Shown here: positions 38,592-48,215 of the stretch, in pieces | How the letters are laid out: each line of letters opens with the position of its first letter | How positions within the stretch are numbered: the first letter of the stretch is position 1 | From: Neisseria canis | Lineage (GTDB): Bacteria > Pseudomonadota > Gammaproteobacteria > Burkholderiales > Neisseriaceae | DNA length: 64,000 nucleotides | Reading direction: 5' to 3' | Assembly: GCF_900636765.1 (NCBI RefSeq) | Contig: NZ_LR134313.1 | Location: forward strand, 1,674,001-1,738,000 | Position numbers and translations under genes: made by a program | Notes under the pieces: generated by a model | What the model was told of the DNA's origin: nothing | Database searches by the model: none | What the model saw: only the letters and a program-made list of their open reading frames with translations

Positions 38592-38625
38592 AAATGCCTG
38601 TCTGAACGGTTTCAGACAGGCATTT
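38592..38625 (-). terminator. DUS-pair terminator after the small membrane protein gene
   Basis: AAATGCCTGTCTGAA / TTCAGACAGGCATTT around a short CGGT loop, between guaA and the upstream minus-strand gene. Confidence 0.78.
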
Positions 38626-38639
38626 GATGGGCGGAAATA

Positions 38640-38981
38640 TTAGTCCAGCCTTTGCAGGCGCTCGTGTTTGTAAGGAATGATGTTGCTGCGTGAAAGCAGC
38701 AACAAGCAGCCTAAAATAATCATGCCTAAGGCGATAAGCGGGGCGTAATCCAAAAAATATTGGCTTTTGACGTAAACCGCGGCGCCGATATAAATCAAGA
38801 TGGGGCCGGCGACGATGGACTGCTTGTTGATGCCGTCCATAACCAGCACTGCTACACCGGCCACGGCTAAGGCGGCGGAAATCAGCGTTGCGGTGGCCGG
38901 CAAAATGTCGGTGGTTTTTAAAAACCAAACGGCTCCTGTAATAATCAGAAACAGCGGCAAAAAGAGGGAACGGCGGGGCAT
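38640..38981 (-). CDS. Small membrane protein (LiaF-like transmembrane domain)
   Basis: A 113-residue protein with four hydrophobic helices: [50 protein letters not shown] and [17 protein letters not shown]. The pattern of paired short helices with Gly turns resembles the LiaI/LiaF N-terminal domain found in many small bacterial membrane proteins. The ATG at 38981 has AAGGAG upstream at good spacing, and the 42-bp upstream extension is not required. Function unknown. Confidence 0.75.
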   Translation of the reverse strand: MPRRSLFLPLFLIITGAVWFLKTTDILPATATLISAALAVAGVAVLVMDGINKQSIVAGPILIYIGAAVYVKSQYFLDYAPLIALGMIILGCLLLLSRSNIIPYKHERLQRLD

Positions 38982-39184
38982 GTCGTAGCTCCTTGCTAAA
39001 CGTAGGGATTCGGATAGGCGCATTATTGGGGCGTAAGGCCTGTCTGAAAAGACCGGATAAAATGCTCTTGCGTGTTTTTACGGTTTGCTGCCAAATTGCA
39101 TATCTAATATGCAACACAATTGGAACAGGCTTATGGAATAAACGAATGCCGCCGGATTCGGCGGCTTGGTTTTACCGTTTGGAT

Positions 39185-39631
39185 TTAACGTTCGTTTTTC
39201 ATCAGGCGTTGTTTTTCGCGCTTCCAGTCGGCTTCTTTCATGCTTTGGCGTTTGTCGTGTTGCTTTTTACCTTTCGCCAAACCGATATCCATTTTGATAT
39301 AGCCGCGGTGATAATGCAGGTTTAAAGGAACAATCGTGTAGCCGGCGCGCTCGGTTTTGCCGATTAGCTTGTTGATTTCCGATTGCTTGAGCAGCAGTTT
39401 GCGCTGGCGTACGGGGTCGGGCTTTACATGGGTGGATGCGGTAGGCAGGGCGGTGATGTGGCAGCCTACCAAATAAAACGCATCTTTTTTCCAATGGATA
39501 TAGCTTTCTTTCAATTGTACGCGGCCGGCCCGTATGGCCTTGACTTCCCAGCCGTCCAACACCAAACCGGCTTGGATTTGGTCTTCGATAAAATAATCGT
39601 GAAACGCTTTTCTGTTGTTGGCAATACTCAT
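39185..39631 (-). CDS. smpB: SsrA-binding protein SmpB
   Basis: SmpB delivers tmRNA to stalled ribosomes for trans-translation. The 148-residue product shows [61 protein letters not shown] and the basic C-terminal tail ([20 protein letters not shown]) that enters the mRNA channel. The ATG at 39631 gives the standard length. The tmRNA gene is not in this window. Confidence 0.96.
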   Translation of the reverse strand: MSIANNRKAFHDYFIEDQIQAGLVLDGWEVKAIRAGRVQLKESYIHWKKDAFYLVGCHITALPTASTHVKPDPVRQRKLLLKQSEINKLIGKTERAGYTIVPLNLHYHRGYIKMDIGLAKGKKQHDKRQSMKEADWKREKQRLMKNER

Positions 39632-39650
39632 GGCATAAGCTTTAAAATAC

Positions 39651-39685
39651 ATTCAGACAGGCATTGTAGCATATGCCTGTCTGAA
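39651..39685 (-). terminator. DUS-pair hairpin between smpB and DUF1653 gene
   Basis: ATTCAGACAGGCAT and ATGCCTGTCTGAA around TGTAGCAT; serves the DUF1653 gene on the minus strand. Confidence 0.7.
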
Positions 39686-39688
39686 AAA

Positions 39689-39928
39689 TCAGGTTGCTTG
39701 GATTAATGTAAAACGGCTGACGGTATGGCCTTGATGCTCGACTTTTTCGGTAAACATGGCAGCAGGGCGAACCCAAAGGCCGTATTCTCCGTAAAGAGCG
39801 CGGTAAACCACCAGCCATTCTTCTGTTTCCGAATGCCGCGCCAGCGCCTGCACTTCGTAGAGGTTGCCTTTATAATGGCGGTAGATGCCGGCAGGAATAT
39901 CAGGCTTGTCGGGTAACGTGTTTTGCAT
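39689..39928 (-). CDS. DUF1653 family protein
   Basis: A 79-residue protein with the complete DUF1653 pattern: IYRHYKGNLYEVQALARHSETEEWLVVYRALYGEYGLWVRP followed by MFTEKV. This small SH3-like fold is widespread, of unknown function. The ATG at 39928 is used; the frame extends upstream to 40078, but the added residues overlap the neighbouring gene and do not fit the family. It overlaps the gene at 39900-40109 by 29 bp in another frame. Confidence 0.8.
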   Translation of the reverse strand: MQNTLPDKPDIPAGIYRHYKGNLYEVQALARHSETEEWLVVYRALYGEYGLWVRPAAMFTEKVEHQGHTVSRFTLIQAT

Positions 39929-40109
39929 GATATGCGGCGATTTTGTCGATGGTGGCTTGGTCGTTGGGTGAGAGAACACGCTTGAGCGTTTTAAAGCGCA
40001 ATGCCTGAGAATCCTGCTCTTCAGCTTCCGAACAATAGGCAGACTGGTTGCTTCTAAGGTGGGCAATGATTTCGTCAAGTTGTTTGAGCGCGGTTTCGTA
40101 AGTGTTCAT
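39900..40109 (-). CDS. Small hypothetical protein
   Basis: A 69-residue polar protein, MNTYETALKQLDEIIAHLRS at the start, ending in NDQATIDKIAAYHAKHVTRQ. It is probably mostly helical. No family is recognised. It precedes and overlaps the DUF1653 gene by 29 bp, which suggests translational coupling. Codon use is ordinary for the region. It might be a conserved Neisseria small protein, but I cannot confirm that. Confidence 0.6.
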   Translation of the reverse strand: MNTYETALKQLDEIIAHLRSNQSAYCSEAEEQDSQALRFKTLKRVLSPNDQATIDKIAAYHAKHVTRQA

Positions 40110-40152
40110 GATTATCCGGTCTTATGGGCAGTAAGTTAAAAATGATAAATTA

Positions 40153-40179
40153 ATGGCAGGTTTAAAAAAAACCTGCCAT
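40153..40179 (-). terminator. Hairpin downstream of cold-shock gene
   Basis: ATGGCAGGTTT pairs with AAACCTGCCAT. The loop is an A-run on the plus strand, a T-run for the csp transcript. Confidence 0.6.
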
Positions 40180-40215
40180 ATCTGTTTGATTGGAATCCAT
40201 CCAACCCAATATTAA

Positions 40216-40419
40216 TTAAGCGGCTTGAATATTAGCAGCTTGTTTACCTTTGGGGCCTGAAGTTACATCGAAAGAAACTTTTTGACCTTCTTTCAAAGTC
40301 TTGAAGCCTTCCATGTTGATGGCTGAGAAATGCGCAAACAAATCTTCGCCGCCCTCATCGGGAGTGATGAAACCAAAACCTTTAGCGTCGTTAAACCATT
40401 TAACAGTACCGGTTGCCAT
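40216..40419 (-). CDS. Cold-shock protein (CspA family)
   Basis: A 67-residue single cold-shock domain: [33 protein letters not shown] includes the RNP1-like KGFGFI and RNP2-like LFAHF motifs for single-stranded nucleic acid binding. The long leader (>200 bp to clpS, divergent) is typical of csp genes, whose mRNA leaders control translation by temperature. Members act as RNA chaperones. Precise paralogue cannot be assigned. Confidence 0.93.
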   Translation of the reverse strand: MATGTVKWFNDAKGFGFITPDEGGEDLFAHFSAINMEGFKTLKEGQKVSFDVTSGPKGKQAANIQAA

Positions 40420-40641
40420 GTAATACTACTTCCTATAACAAAAAAATTAACAAATGAAAGCAAAATCAGGCAACGCTGTAAAACTAAAAGCCATCGATCT
40501 CTCCAAAAGCTATTATTTTTATTGATGCCGAGCTCTGCTTGATGTCTTTTTACCTGTGTAAAGCATGTGCGTCAAGTAATGTTTTGGAAAAAGATAAAAA
40601 TTTATTAAAATGGGAAAAAATACAACAGAAAACGGGATATT

Positions 40642-40956
40642 ATGAGTCAAAAAAACCGTAATGATGCAGATAGTGCCACGCTGGGTAATCAGGCACGAAC
40701 ACGGCCGCCGAAAAAATATGGAGTGTACCTTCTGAACGACGATTACACCACAATGGACTTTGTGGTAGAGGTTTTACGCGAAGTATTCGCACTGACGCAC
40801 GAACGTGCAGTAGCGGTGATGTTGTTGGTACATCACGAAGGTAAAGGTTTGTGTGGTATTTATACGCGTGATATTGCGGAAACCAAGCAATATCAGGTAA
40901 CGGAGCGGGCAAAGCAGGAAGGTTGCCCGCTAAAATGCAGCGTAGAGGAGATATAA
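40642..40956 (+). CDS. clpS: ATP-dependent Clp protease adaptor ClpS
   Basis: ClpS binds N-end-rule substrates and hands them to ClpAP. The 104-residue product has a disordered N-terminus (NRNDADSATLGNQARTR), then RPPKKYGVYLLNDDYTTMDFVVEVL, with the NDD turn and hydrophobic pocket residues, and HHEGKGLCGIYTRDIAETK. The stop abuts the GTG of clpA, so both genes form one coupled unit. Confidence 0.95.
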   Translation: MSQKNRNDADSATLGNQARTRPPKKYGVYLLNDDYTTMDFVVEVLREVFALTHERAVAVMLLVHHEGKGLCGIYTRDIAETKQYQVTERAKQEGCPLKCSVEEI

Positions 40957-43236
40957 GTGATTTCAGCCGAATTAGAACGTATTTTGCAATACATCTATGC
41001 CGATGCCAGAGCGCGCGGCTATGAGCTTATCAGTTTGGAACATCTGTTGCTGATTTTAATCGAGCAATCGGATGATGTGCATAACCTGCTAAAAGCCCTC
41101 GGTGCGGATTTGCAGATTTTGAGCAGCCAGCTGATGAATTCCGTGGTGGAAAATACACCGATGCTGCCCCAAGATGCTATAGGACAGATAGAAACCCAGC
41201 CCACTATCGGTTTCCAACGTGTTTTACAGCGCGCCATCATACATGCCCAATCCGCAGATAAGCATGAGGTGTTGCCTATGGACATATTGGTGGCTTTGAT
41301 GGGTGAAAAGGAGTGTCCGGCTGTATATTTTCTAAGCCTGCAATCAATCGGCCGCTACGAAATCCTCAACTATCTTGCACATGGCGAAAGCCATACAGAC
41401 GGAGCGGATTACCGCTCTGTGGGCGAAAATACAGATTCAGATGAAAAAGGTAAAGATGCTTTGGGCAGCTATACGGTCAATTTAAATGCTGAAGTGCGTG
41501 CAGGAAGGATAGACCCTTTAATCGGTAGAAAACATGAAATGGAGCGCCTGGTGCAGGTTTTGTGTCGGCGTAGAAAAAACAATCCGTTGTTGGTGGGCGA
41601 AGCCGGAGTGGGCAAAACAGCGTTGGCGGAAGGTTTGGCACACCAGATTGTGAACCATCACATTCCTGAAACTTTGAAGGATGCTGTGGTTTTTACTTTG
41701 GATATGGGCGCGCTGCTGGCCGGTACGAAATACCGTGGCGACTTTGAGGCCCGGGTGAAAGCAGTGTTGAAAGCGTTGGCTGATATTCCGAATGCAATAT
41801 TGTTTATTGATGAAATCCATACCATTATCGGAGCAGGCAGCACATCGGGCGGAACGATGGATGCTTCAAATCTGCTCAAGCCAGCTTTGGCTAAAGGGCA
41901 GCTACGCTGTATCGGTGCCACCACTTACGATGAATATCGGACAATTTTCGATAAAGATCATGCTTTAAGCCGACGTTTTCAAAAAATTGACGTAGTGGAA
42001 CCGTCGGTTGAAGAAACCGTGCAGATTCTGCGTGGGTTAAAGCCTATGTTTGAAGATTTCCACCAAGTTCGGTACACGCACGGGGCATTGGAGGCTGCTG
42101 CCGAATTATCTGCCCGTTATATCAACGAACGTTTTTTACCTGACAAGGCAATCGATGTGGTTGATGAGGCCGGTGCCGCACAACGGATCTTGCCTAAATC
42201 CAAGCAGAAAAAAGTCATTGGAAAAGCCCAAATCGAAGCTGTGATTGCCAAAGTTGCACGAATTCCTGAAAAAACAGTTTCTCATGATGACAAACAGGTG
42301 CTGCAATATTTGGCGCGTGATTTGAAAAATATGGTGTTCGGCCAGGAAAAAGCCATTGATGCCTTGGTGGCCGCAGTAAAAATGTCCCGCTCGGGCTTGG
42401 GACAACCCGACAAACCCATCGGCAGTTTTTTATTTTCAGGGCCGACAGGAGTCGGGAAAACAGAAGTTGCCAAGCAATTGGCATTTTCGCTTGGTGTGCC
42501 GCTGCAACGGTTTGATATGTCGGAATATATGGAACGGCACGCTGTATCACGTCTGATTGGTTCTCCGCCCGGATATGTAGGCTTCGAGCAGGGCGGTTTG
42601 CTTACAGAAGCTGTGAACAAACAGCCTTATTGTGTTTTGCTGCTCGATGAAATTGAAAAAGCACATCCTGATATATTCAATGTGCTGCTCCAGGTGATGG
42701 ATTACGGTAAATTAACCGATAATAATGGAAAAAGCGCCGATTTCCGTAATGTGATTATTATCATGACCACCAATGCGGGTGCGGAAAGCCTTAGACGTCC
42801 TACTTTGGGCTTTACCAATCAACGGGAACGCGGTGACGAGATGGTGGCCATCAATAAGACGTTTACGCCGGAATTCCGCAACCGTATTGATGCAGTGATT
42901 CCTTTTGCGCCGTTGAGCGAGCCGATTATTGCAAAAGTGGTAGATAAATTTCTGCTGCAATTGGAAAAACAGCTGCTTGATAAAAAAGTGGAGGCAGAAT
43001 TCACGCAAGGTTTACGCAACTATCTGGCAGAGAAAGGTTTTGATCCGCAAATGGGCGCACGGCCTATGCACCGGTTGATTCAAGACAAAATCCGTAAAGT
43101 GTTGGCTGATGAATTGTTGTTCGGTAAGCTGGCCGACGGTGGTTTCGTGAGAATAGATTGGAATAATAAAAAAGAAGCAGTTATGTTGAAGTTTGACAAG
43201 GTCGGGCAGAAACAAACAGCGACGGCTGATGTTTAG
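40957..43236 (+). CDS. clpA: ATP-dependent Clp protease ATP-binding subunit ClpA
   Basis: The 759-residue AAA+ unfoldase has an N-terminal ClpS-binding domain (ISAELERILQYIYADARARG), AAA-1 with Walker A GEAGVGKTALAEG and Walker B ILFIDEIHTI, and AAA-2 with GPTGVGKTEVAKQ and VLLLDEIEKAHPDIF. An IGL-type ClpP loop is expected in the second module; ALGFTNQ-like sequence at that site is present, but I did not pin down the tripeptide. GTG start immediately after clpS. Its downstream DUS terminator has been split by an IS30 element. Confidence 0.95.
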   Translation: MISAELERILQYIYADARARGYELISLEHLLLILIEQSDDVHNLLKALGADLQILSSQLMNSVVENTPMLPQDAIGQIETQPTIGFQRVLQRAIIHAQSADKHEVLPMDILVALMGEKECPAVYFLSLQSIGRYEILNYLAHGESHTDGADYRSVGENTDSDEKGKDALGSYTVNLNAEVRAGRIDPLIGRKHEMERLVQVLCRRRKNNPLLVGEAGVGKTALAEGLAHQIVNHHIPETLKDAVVFTLDMGALLAGTKYRGDFEARVKAVLKALADIPNAILFIDEIHTIIGAGSTSGGTMDASNLLKPALAKGQLRCIGATTYDEYRTIFDKDHALSRRFQKIDVVEPSVEETVQILRGLKPMFEDFHQVRYTHGALEAAAELSARYINERFLPDKAIDVVDEAGAAQRILPKSKQKKVIGKAQIEAVIAKVARIPEKTVSHDDKQVLQYLARDLKNMVFGQEKAIDALVAAVKMSRSGLGQPDKPIGSFLFSGPTGVGKTEVAKQLAFSLGVPLQRFDMSEYMERHAVSRLIGSPPGYVGFEQGGLLTEAVNKQPYCVLLLDEIEKAHPDIFNVLLQVMDYGKLTDNNGKSADFRNVIIIMTTNAGAESLRRPTLGFTNQRERGDEMVAINKTFTPEFRNRIDAVIPFAPLSEPIIAKVVDKFLLQLEKQLLDKKVEAEFTQGLRNYLAEKGFDPQMGARPMHRLIQDKIRKVLADELLFGKLADGGFVRIDWNNKKEAVMLKFDKVGQKQTATADV

Positions 43237-43324
43237 TGTTTGACTGAATAAGCCAACCATCTTAAATTTGCGTTAGGTTTGTGTATGATGAAATCAGGAT
43301 AAAAATAAGTTGATTTGTTAATAA

Positions 43325-43352
43325 ATGCCTGTCTGAAAACTTTCAGACAGGC
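43325..43352 (+). terminator. DUS-pair terminator of clpA, split by insertion
   Basis: ATGCCTGTCTGAAAA and TTTCAGACAGGC form the hairpin; the final AT of the second arm lies on the other side of the IS element, beginning after the CAGGC repeat at 44432-44436. Confidence 0.7.
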
Positions 43353-44431
43353 TTAGATTCGAATTTCAAGTGCAACACTCAGGCAGTAGAGGTTGGAACA
43401 GATTCAAGAATAAAACACTTGGCGTTTCATAGCCAAGTGTTTTTCTTGGCCTATGGTTCAGTTCATCTTGAACCCTGCGTATCTCCCGATGGCTGATGTT
43501 GCGGAAATCGGTTTGTTTGGGGAAATATTGGCGGATGAGTCCGTTGGTATTTTCATTCAGCCCTTTCTCCCAAGAACGGTAGGGGCGGCAAAAATAGGTT
43601 TCTGCCTCCAATGCTTGGGCTATTCGGATGTGTCGGTAGAATTCTTTGCCGTTATCCATGGTCAGGGTGTGTACCCTGTTTTTATGCGCCTTCAATACCC
43701 TGATGACTGCGCGGGCGGTGTCTTTGGCTTTGAAGTTCTTCAATTTGCAGATGATGGTGTAGCGGGTAACCCGCTCGACCAAGGTCAGTAATGCGCTTTT
43801 CTGATCTTTGCCGACGACGGTGTCGGCTTCCCAGTCGCCTATACGGGATTTTTGGTCGACGATGGCGGGTCGGTTTTCAATGCCGACGCGGTCGGGTACT
43901 TTGCCTCTGCTCCATGTACTGCCGTAGCGTTTACGGTAGGATTTGCAGGCTATTCTGAGATGCTGCCACCAAGTGCCGCCGTTGCTTTTGTCTTGACGCA
44001 GATAGCGGTAAACGGTGCTGTGGTGGAGCGTGATTTGGTGGTGCTTGTACAGATAGGCGCACACTTGTTCGGGACTGAGTTTGAGTCGGATGAGGGTGTC
44101 GATGTGTTGAATCAGCCGGGAATGGAGCTTATAGGGTTTTCGCTTACGCTGTTTGGTAAGCCGGCTTTGCTGTTGGGCTTTTTCGGCGTTGTATGGCTTT
44201 TTCTGTGTACTGTGCCGTCTGATTTCGCGGCTTATGGTGCTTTTGTGGCGGTTAAGCAGTTTGGCGATTTCGGTGACGGTGTGGTGGCGGGATAGGTATC
44301 GGATGCGGTATCGTTCGTCTTGGGTCAGTTGTGTGTAGTTTATATGCAATCTTTCTTGCAGGAAAGGCCGTATGCTACCGCATACCGGCCTTTTTCTGTT
44401 ATGGAAAGTTGCACTTCAAATCCGAATCCGC
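43353..44431 (-). mobile_element. IS30-family insertion sequence (IS1655-like)
   Basis: A 1079-bp element with imperfect inverted ends that share GATTCG-ATTT-AAGTGCAAC, flanked by direct CAGGC repeats at 43348-43352 and 44432-44436. It holds one transposase gene on the minus strand. Removing it with one repeat restores a perfect DUS hairpin after clpA. Boundaries rest on the repeat and terminator restoration, not on comparison. It resembles IS1655 of Neisseria from memory. Confidence 0.8.
43366..44349 (-). CDS. IS30-family transposase
   Basis: A 327-residue transposase. The N-terminus has two helix-turn-helix regions (YTQLTQDERYRIRYLSRHHTVTEIAKLLNRHKSTISREIRRH), and the catalytic DDE domain shows GDWEADTVVG (first Asp), LTMDNGKEF (second Asp) and ENTNGLIRQYFPK (Glu). 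It ends with the family pattern LNHRPRKTLGYETP. A TTG codon at 44349 is the likely start. It appears intact and potentially active. Confidence 0.93.
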   Translation of the reverse strand: MHINYTQLTQDERYRIRYLSRHHTVTEIAKLLNRHKSTISREIRRHSTQKKPYNAEKAQQQSRLTKQRKRKPYKLHSRLIQHIDTLIRLKLSPEQVCAYLYKHHQITLHHSTVYRYLRQDKSNGGTWWQHLRIACKSYRKRYGSTWSRGKVPDRVGIENRPAIVDQKSRIGDWEADTVVGKDQKSALLTLVERVTRYTIICKLKNFKAKDTARAVIRVLKAHKNRVHTLTMDNGKEFYRHIRIAQALEAETYFCRPYRSWEKGLNENTNGLIRQYFPKQTDFRNISHREIRRVQDELNHRPRKTLGYETPSVLFLNLFQPLLPECCT

Positions 44432-44672
44432 CAGGCATTGTTTATGAGTTAATGCGGTTATCAGCAATCATGATAGGAGCTGTTAACAGCATTAACCTTT
44501 GGAATTTCTATAATAAGGAAAGGCGTGCTGCGTATTGAGGAAAACGCAATGAAATTGACCGGAAAATTTTCCTTTATTCTTGAAGTAATGCGAGCGGTGT
44601 TTTAAATTCAATATAGCTAGAACCACTGTGGTTTTGCTGTAATATTAGCCAATATAAATTAGTTTCTGAAAA

Positions 44673-44709
44673 AATCAGGCGGGTATGTACCGTATGTACC
44701 TGCCTGATT
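44673..44709 (-). terminator. Terminator after hup
   Basis: AATCAGGC(G)GGTA and TACC(T)GCCTGATT form a long imperfect hairpin 20 bp beyond the hup stop codon. Confidence 0.65.
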
Positions 44710-44728
44710 GATGTTACTTTAACTGATA

Positions 44729-44998
44729 TTACAGCGCATCTTTCAAAGCTTTGCCTGCACGGAATTTCGGGGTTTTCGCTGCAGCAATAGTCAAAGGCTC
44801 ACCAGTTTTGGGGTTGCGGCCTTGACGTTCAGCGCGTTCGCCAACGTAGAAAGTACCAAAACCTACCAAAGTTACAGTATCGCCTTTTTTCAATGCATTG
44901 GTTACAGCATTCATCATACCGTCCAAAGCTTTGGTTGCGGCGGCTTTAGAAATATCAGCTTCTTGAGCAATTGCTTCGATCAATTCAGACTTGTTCAC
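44729..44998 (-). CDS. hup: DNA-binding protein HU
   Basis: HU is a histone-like DNA-bending protein. The 89-residue product shows [50 protein letters not shown] (the DNA-gripping arm with RNPKTG) and the ending [15 protein letters not shown] start is used at 44998, with AAAGGGA upstream. A near-consensus promoter lies 109-138 bp upstream. Confidence 0.96.
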   Translation of the reverse strand: MNKSELIEAIAQEADISKAAATKALDGMMNAVTNALKKGDTVTLVGFGTFYVGERAERQGRNPKTGEPLTIAAAKTPKFRAGKALKDAL

Positions 44999-45106
44999 AG
45001 TTAAGTCCCTTTCTATCGTTGTAAATTTATGAAACCCTCAAGCGGTTGGTTATCTGCTGAGAATGTAGCGCGTTAATGAAAGATACGGTTTTCTTGCATT
45101 TGCGCC

Positions 45107-45136
45107 TTTATAGCAAGTATAAAAAGCAGGTGTCAA
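45107..45136 (-). promoter_or_regulatory. Sigma70 promoter of hup
   Basis: On the minus strand, TTGACA (45131-45136) and TATAAA (45107-45112) are separated by 18 bp. This is the closest match to the consensus in the window, as expected for an abundant protein. Confidence 0.7.
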
Positions 45137-45214
45137 GCAAAAAGGTACGAATGGTAAGGCTTGTCGGCGGTTTTAACCGTTTACATCAGACCTTTACAAC
45201 ACATTTTACTTTTT

Positions 45215-47668
45215 TTAATGTTGCGTCGCTTTCGTGCTTGACTTGGTGCGGCGCCTTGTTTTAGATAAAGCAGGCGCTTCAATCGGTTCAACGGGGGAAG
45301 TAACACCACTTTCAGGCTGGCGTTCCAAGCCCAGAGCCAATACTTCGTCTATCCATTTTACCGGATGGATTTTCAAACCCTCTTTCACATTTTGCGGGAT
45401 TTCTTCCAAGTCTTTAACGTTTCCGTGAGGAATCAAGACATGTTGGATACCGCCGCGCAAGGCTGCCAGAAGTTTTTCTTTCAAGCCGCCAATCGGCAAC
45501 ACTTCGCCGCGCAAGGTAATTTCACCTGTCATGGCAACGTCGGCACGCACAGGAATGCCGGTAAAAGCCGACACTATCGCCAAAGTCATGGCAATACCTG
45601 CACTCGGTCCGTCCTTTGGTGTGGCACCTTCGGGAACGTGAACATGCACATCGTTTTTCTCGTAGAAATCAGGCGCAATGCCAAGTGCTTCAGCGCGTGA
45701 GCGAACTACCGTCCAAGCAGCGGAAATGGATTCTTGCATCACATCGCCGAGTTTGCCGGTACGTACGATATTGCCTTTACCTTTCATCACAGCGGCTTCG
45801 ATGGTCAGCAATTCGCCGCCTACTTCCGTCCAGGCCAAACCTGTTACTTGTCCGATGCGGTTTTCACTTTCCGCCACGCCGTAATCGAAGCGGCGCACAC
45901 CTAAATAATCATGCAGGTTTTTATTGCTGACTACGATGGTTTTAGGCTTGATTTTACGTGTTTTGGTTTTTTGGGCGTCTTCTTTCAACTGCACGCTCAT
46001 AACCACTTTGCGGCAGATTTTGGCAATCTCGCGGTCAAGCGAGCGCACACCTGCTTCGCGCGTATAGTAGCGGACAATATCGCGCACGGCACTGTCTTTG
46101 ATTTCCACTTCGCCTTCTTTAACACCGTTACGTTTCATCTGTTTAGGAATCAGATACTGCATGGCAATATTGATTTTTTCATCTTCGGTATAGCCGGAGA
46201 GACGGATGATTTCCATACGGTCGAGCAGGGCAGGCGGAATGTTCAGGCTGTTGGAAGTGGCAATGAACATCACGTCGCTTAAGTCGAAATCCACTTCAAC
46301 GAAGTGATCGGCAAATGAATTGTTTTGTTCCGGATCAAGCACTTCCAATAAAGCACTGGCCGGATCGCCACGGAAATCATTACCGAGCTTGTCGATTTCA
46401 TCCAGTAGGAAAAGCGGATTTTTAACTTCTGCTTTAATCATATTTTGAATGATTTTGCCGGGCATTGAGCCGATATAGGTGCGACGGTGGCCGCGGATTT
46501 CGCTTTCATCGCGCACGCCGCCCAAAGCCATACGCACATATTTACGGCCGGTAGCTTTAGCAATCGATTCGCCAAGCGAGGTTTTACCGACCCCGGGAGG
46601 GCCTACCAAACACAAAATAGGGCCTTTGAGCTTGTCGGTACGTTTTTGCACGGCCAGATATTCAAGAATCCGTTCTTTCACTTTTTCCAAGCCGTAGTGG
46701 TCTTCGTTTAAAACCGAATCGGCTTTGGCAATATCTTTGATAACACGTGTTTTCTTCTTCCACGGCAATTCGAGAAGGGTGTCGATATAGTTGCGGACTA
46801 CCGTTGATTCGGCCGACATCGGCGGCATCATTTTGAGTTTTTTGAGTTCAGACAGGCATTTGTCTTCTGCTTCTTTGCTCATTCCGGCGGCTTTGATTTT
46901 GTTTTGCAAAGCTTCCAGTTCGCCGCGCTCGTCTTCTTCGCCCAACTCTTTTTGAATTGCTTTCACTTGCTCATTGAGGTAATACTCGCGTTGGGATTTT
47001 TCCATCTGGCGTTTTACACGGCCGCGAATACGTTTTTCAACCTGCAAAATATCCAATTCGGCTTCAAGTTGGCCAAGTAAAAACTCCATGCGCTCGATAA
47101 CGTCTGCTTTTTCCAAAATCATTTGGCGCAATTCCAGCTTCAGTTGAAGATGTGAAGCAATGGTGTCAACCAAGCGGCCGTTGTCTTCAATGCTGTGAAT
47201 GGTGCCGACAATTTCAGCCGGAATTTTTTTATTGGATTTTGTAAATTGGTCGAATTGCGACAATATTGCCCGGCGCAGTGCTTCTGCGTCCGCAGCTGCG
47301 GTTTCTGTTTCGTCGATATGCTCGACTTGGGCGGAAAAATAATCCTCTCCGCTCTCGATGGAAACGGCACGGGCACGGCGGATGCCTTCTACCAAAACTT
47401 TAACGGTTCCGTCCGGCAGTTTGAGCACTTGCAATACATTGGCCAGCGTGCCGATTTGGTAGAGATTGCCAACAGAAGGATCTTCATCGTTCGGATCGCG
47501 CTGCGCAAGCAGAAAAACAGGAGAATCCTTTTTCATTGCGGCTTCCAGCGCGGCGATGGACTTTTGCCTGCCTACGAAAAGCGGCAGCACCATGTGCGGA
47601 TAAATCACTACGTCACGCAGCGGTAGGAGCGGCAGAGTGCCGTAATCCTCAAGTTGTTTGTTTGCCAT
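45215..47668 (-). CDS. lon: ATP-dependent protease Lon
   Basis: Lon degrades misfolded and regulatory proteins. The 817-residue product has the N-terminal substrate-binding LON domain ([22 protein letters not shown]), AAA+ with [13 protein letters not shown] and [10 protein letters not shown], and the serine protease domain with [10 protein letters not shown] (catalytic Ser) and [10 protein letters not shown] (catalytic Lys). A basic C-terminal tail ([13 protein letters not shown]) is unusual. An uptake sequence lies inside near 46848-46862. A heat-shock-type promoter precedes it. Confidence 0.97.
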   Translation of the reverse strand: MANKQLEDYGTLPLLPLRDVVIYPHMVLPLFVGRQKSIAALEAAMKKDSPVFLLAQRDPNDEDPSVGNLYQIGTLANVLQVLKLPDGTVKVLVEGIRRARAVSIESGEDYFSAQVEHIDETETAAADAEALRRAILSQFDQFTKSNKKIPAEIVGTIHSIEDNGRLVDTIASHLQLKLELRQMILEKADVIERMEFLLGQLEAELDILQVEKRIRGRVKRQMEKSQREYYLNEQVKAIQKELGEEDERGELEALQNKIKAAGMSKEAEDKCLSELKKLKMMPPMSAESTVVRNYIDTLLELPWKKKTRVIKDIAKADSVLNEDHYGLEKVKERILEYLAVQKRTDKLKGPILCLVGPPGVGKTSLGESIAKATGRKYVRMALGGVRDESEIRGHRRTYIGSMPGKIIQNMIKAEVKNPLFLLDEIDKLGNDFRGDPASALLEVLDPEQNNSFADHFVEVDFDLSDVMFIATSNSLNIPPALLDRMEIIRLSGYTEDEKINIAMQYLIPKQMKRNGVKEGEVEIKDSAVRDIVRYYTREAGVRSLDREIAKICRKVVMSVQLKEDAQKTKTRKIKPKTIVVSNKNLHDYLGVRRFDYGVAESENRIGQVTGLAWTEVGGELLTIEAAVMKGKGNIVRTGKLGDVMQESISAAWTVVRSRAEALGIAPDFYEKNDVHVHVPEGATPKDGPSAGIAMTLAIVSAFTGIPVRADVAMTGEITLRGEVLPIGGLKEKLLAALRGGIQHVLIPHGNVKDLEEIPQNVKEGLKIHPVKWIDEVLALGLERQPESGVTSPVEPIEAPALSKTRRRTKSSTKATQH

Positions 47669-47712
47669 AATTGAATTCTGCTTTCTTTAAAACTGATTTG
47701 AATGAGCGTGAA

Positions 47713-47739
47713 GTTGGGTCGGTAAATTTGTTTTTCAAG
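47713..47739 (-). promoter_or_regulatory. Candidate sigma32 (heat-shock) promoter of lon
   Basis: On the minus strand CTTGAAA is followed after 14 bp by CCCAAC, close to the sigma32 consensus CTTGAAA-N14-CCCCAT. It lies about 50 bp before the lon ATG, a position expected for a heat-shock gene. Confidence 0.55.
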
Positions 47740-47825
47740 GGATCGGGCTGTATTGTTTCAATAGAGATTTGGGTATTGAGGCGCATGGATTGAAAAAGGC
47801 TTTTGCGTTAAAATACAGGCTTCCG

Positions 47826-47921
47826 TTTTCAGACAGGCATTCAGTATAGCTTAGAAAGTAAAATGTGGTGAGTTTAATTTGAATAATGGTAAATCAGACT
47901 CTATATAATGCCTGTCTGAAA
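47826..47921. repeat. Two DUS copies upstream of ybeD
   Basis: An inverted TTTTCAGACAGGCATT at 47826-47841 and a direct AATGCCTGTCTGAA at 47907-47920. The second begins within a TATAAT box (47904-47909), so uptake site and putative ybeD promoter -10 overlap. Confidence 0.6.
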
Positions 47922-47943
47922 AAATAAATTTAGGAAAGTAGAT

Positions 47944-48213
47944 ATGTCTGAAGAACAAAAAACGCTGATTGAGTTCCCTTGTAAATTCCCTTTAAAAATT
48001 ATGGGTGCCAAACACCCTGATTTTCCGGCAGAAGTTATCAAAGCCGTAAATGAACATGCGCCGGATGCTCGTGAGGAGCATTTGCAGTACCGTGAAAGCT
48101 CAAGCGGAAATTATACGGGGCTGACTCTGCCTGTGTTGGTGGAAAATCAAGAGCAGCTGGATAATATTTACCGCGCACTAACTTCACATCCTATGGTAAA
48201 AGTGGTTTTGTAA
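47944..48213 (+). CDS. ybeD: YbeD family protein (DUF493/UPF0250)
   Basis: An 89-residue protein of the YbeD ferredoxin-like fold: [40 protein letters not shown], and the C-terminal [14 protein letters not shown]. YbeD is usually next to lipB, as here. Its structure resembles ACT-type domains and it may regulate lipoate synthesis, though this is unproven. It starts the ybeD-lipB-lipA group; lipB follows by two bases. Confidence 0.92.
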   Translation: MSEEQKTLIEFPCKFPLKIMGAKHPDFPAEVIKAVNEHAPDAREEHLQYRESSSGNYTGLTLPVLVENQEQLDNIYRALTSHPMVKVVL

Positions 48214-48215
48214 AT

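Noticed and set aside
38539..39117. N-terminal extension of guaA to 714 codons
   Set aside because: The extra part runs through a DUS hairpin and antisense of the small membrane gene; GuaA starts at 38538.
44437..44728. Small ORF between the IS element and hup (44320-44538 frame)
   Set aside because: It begins inside the IS end and has no ribosome site or known sequence.
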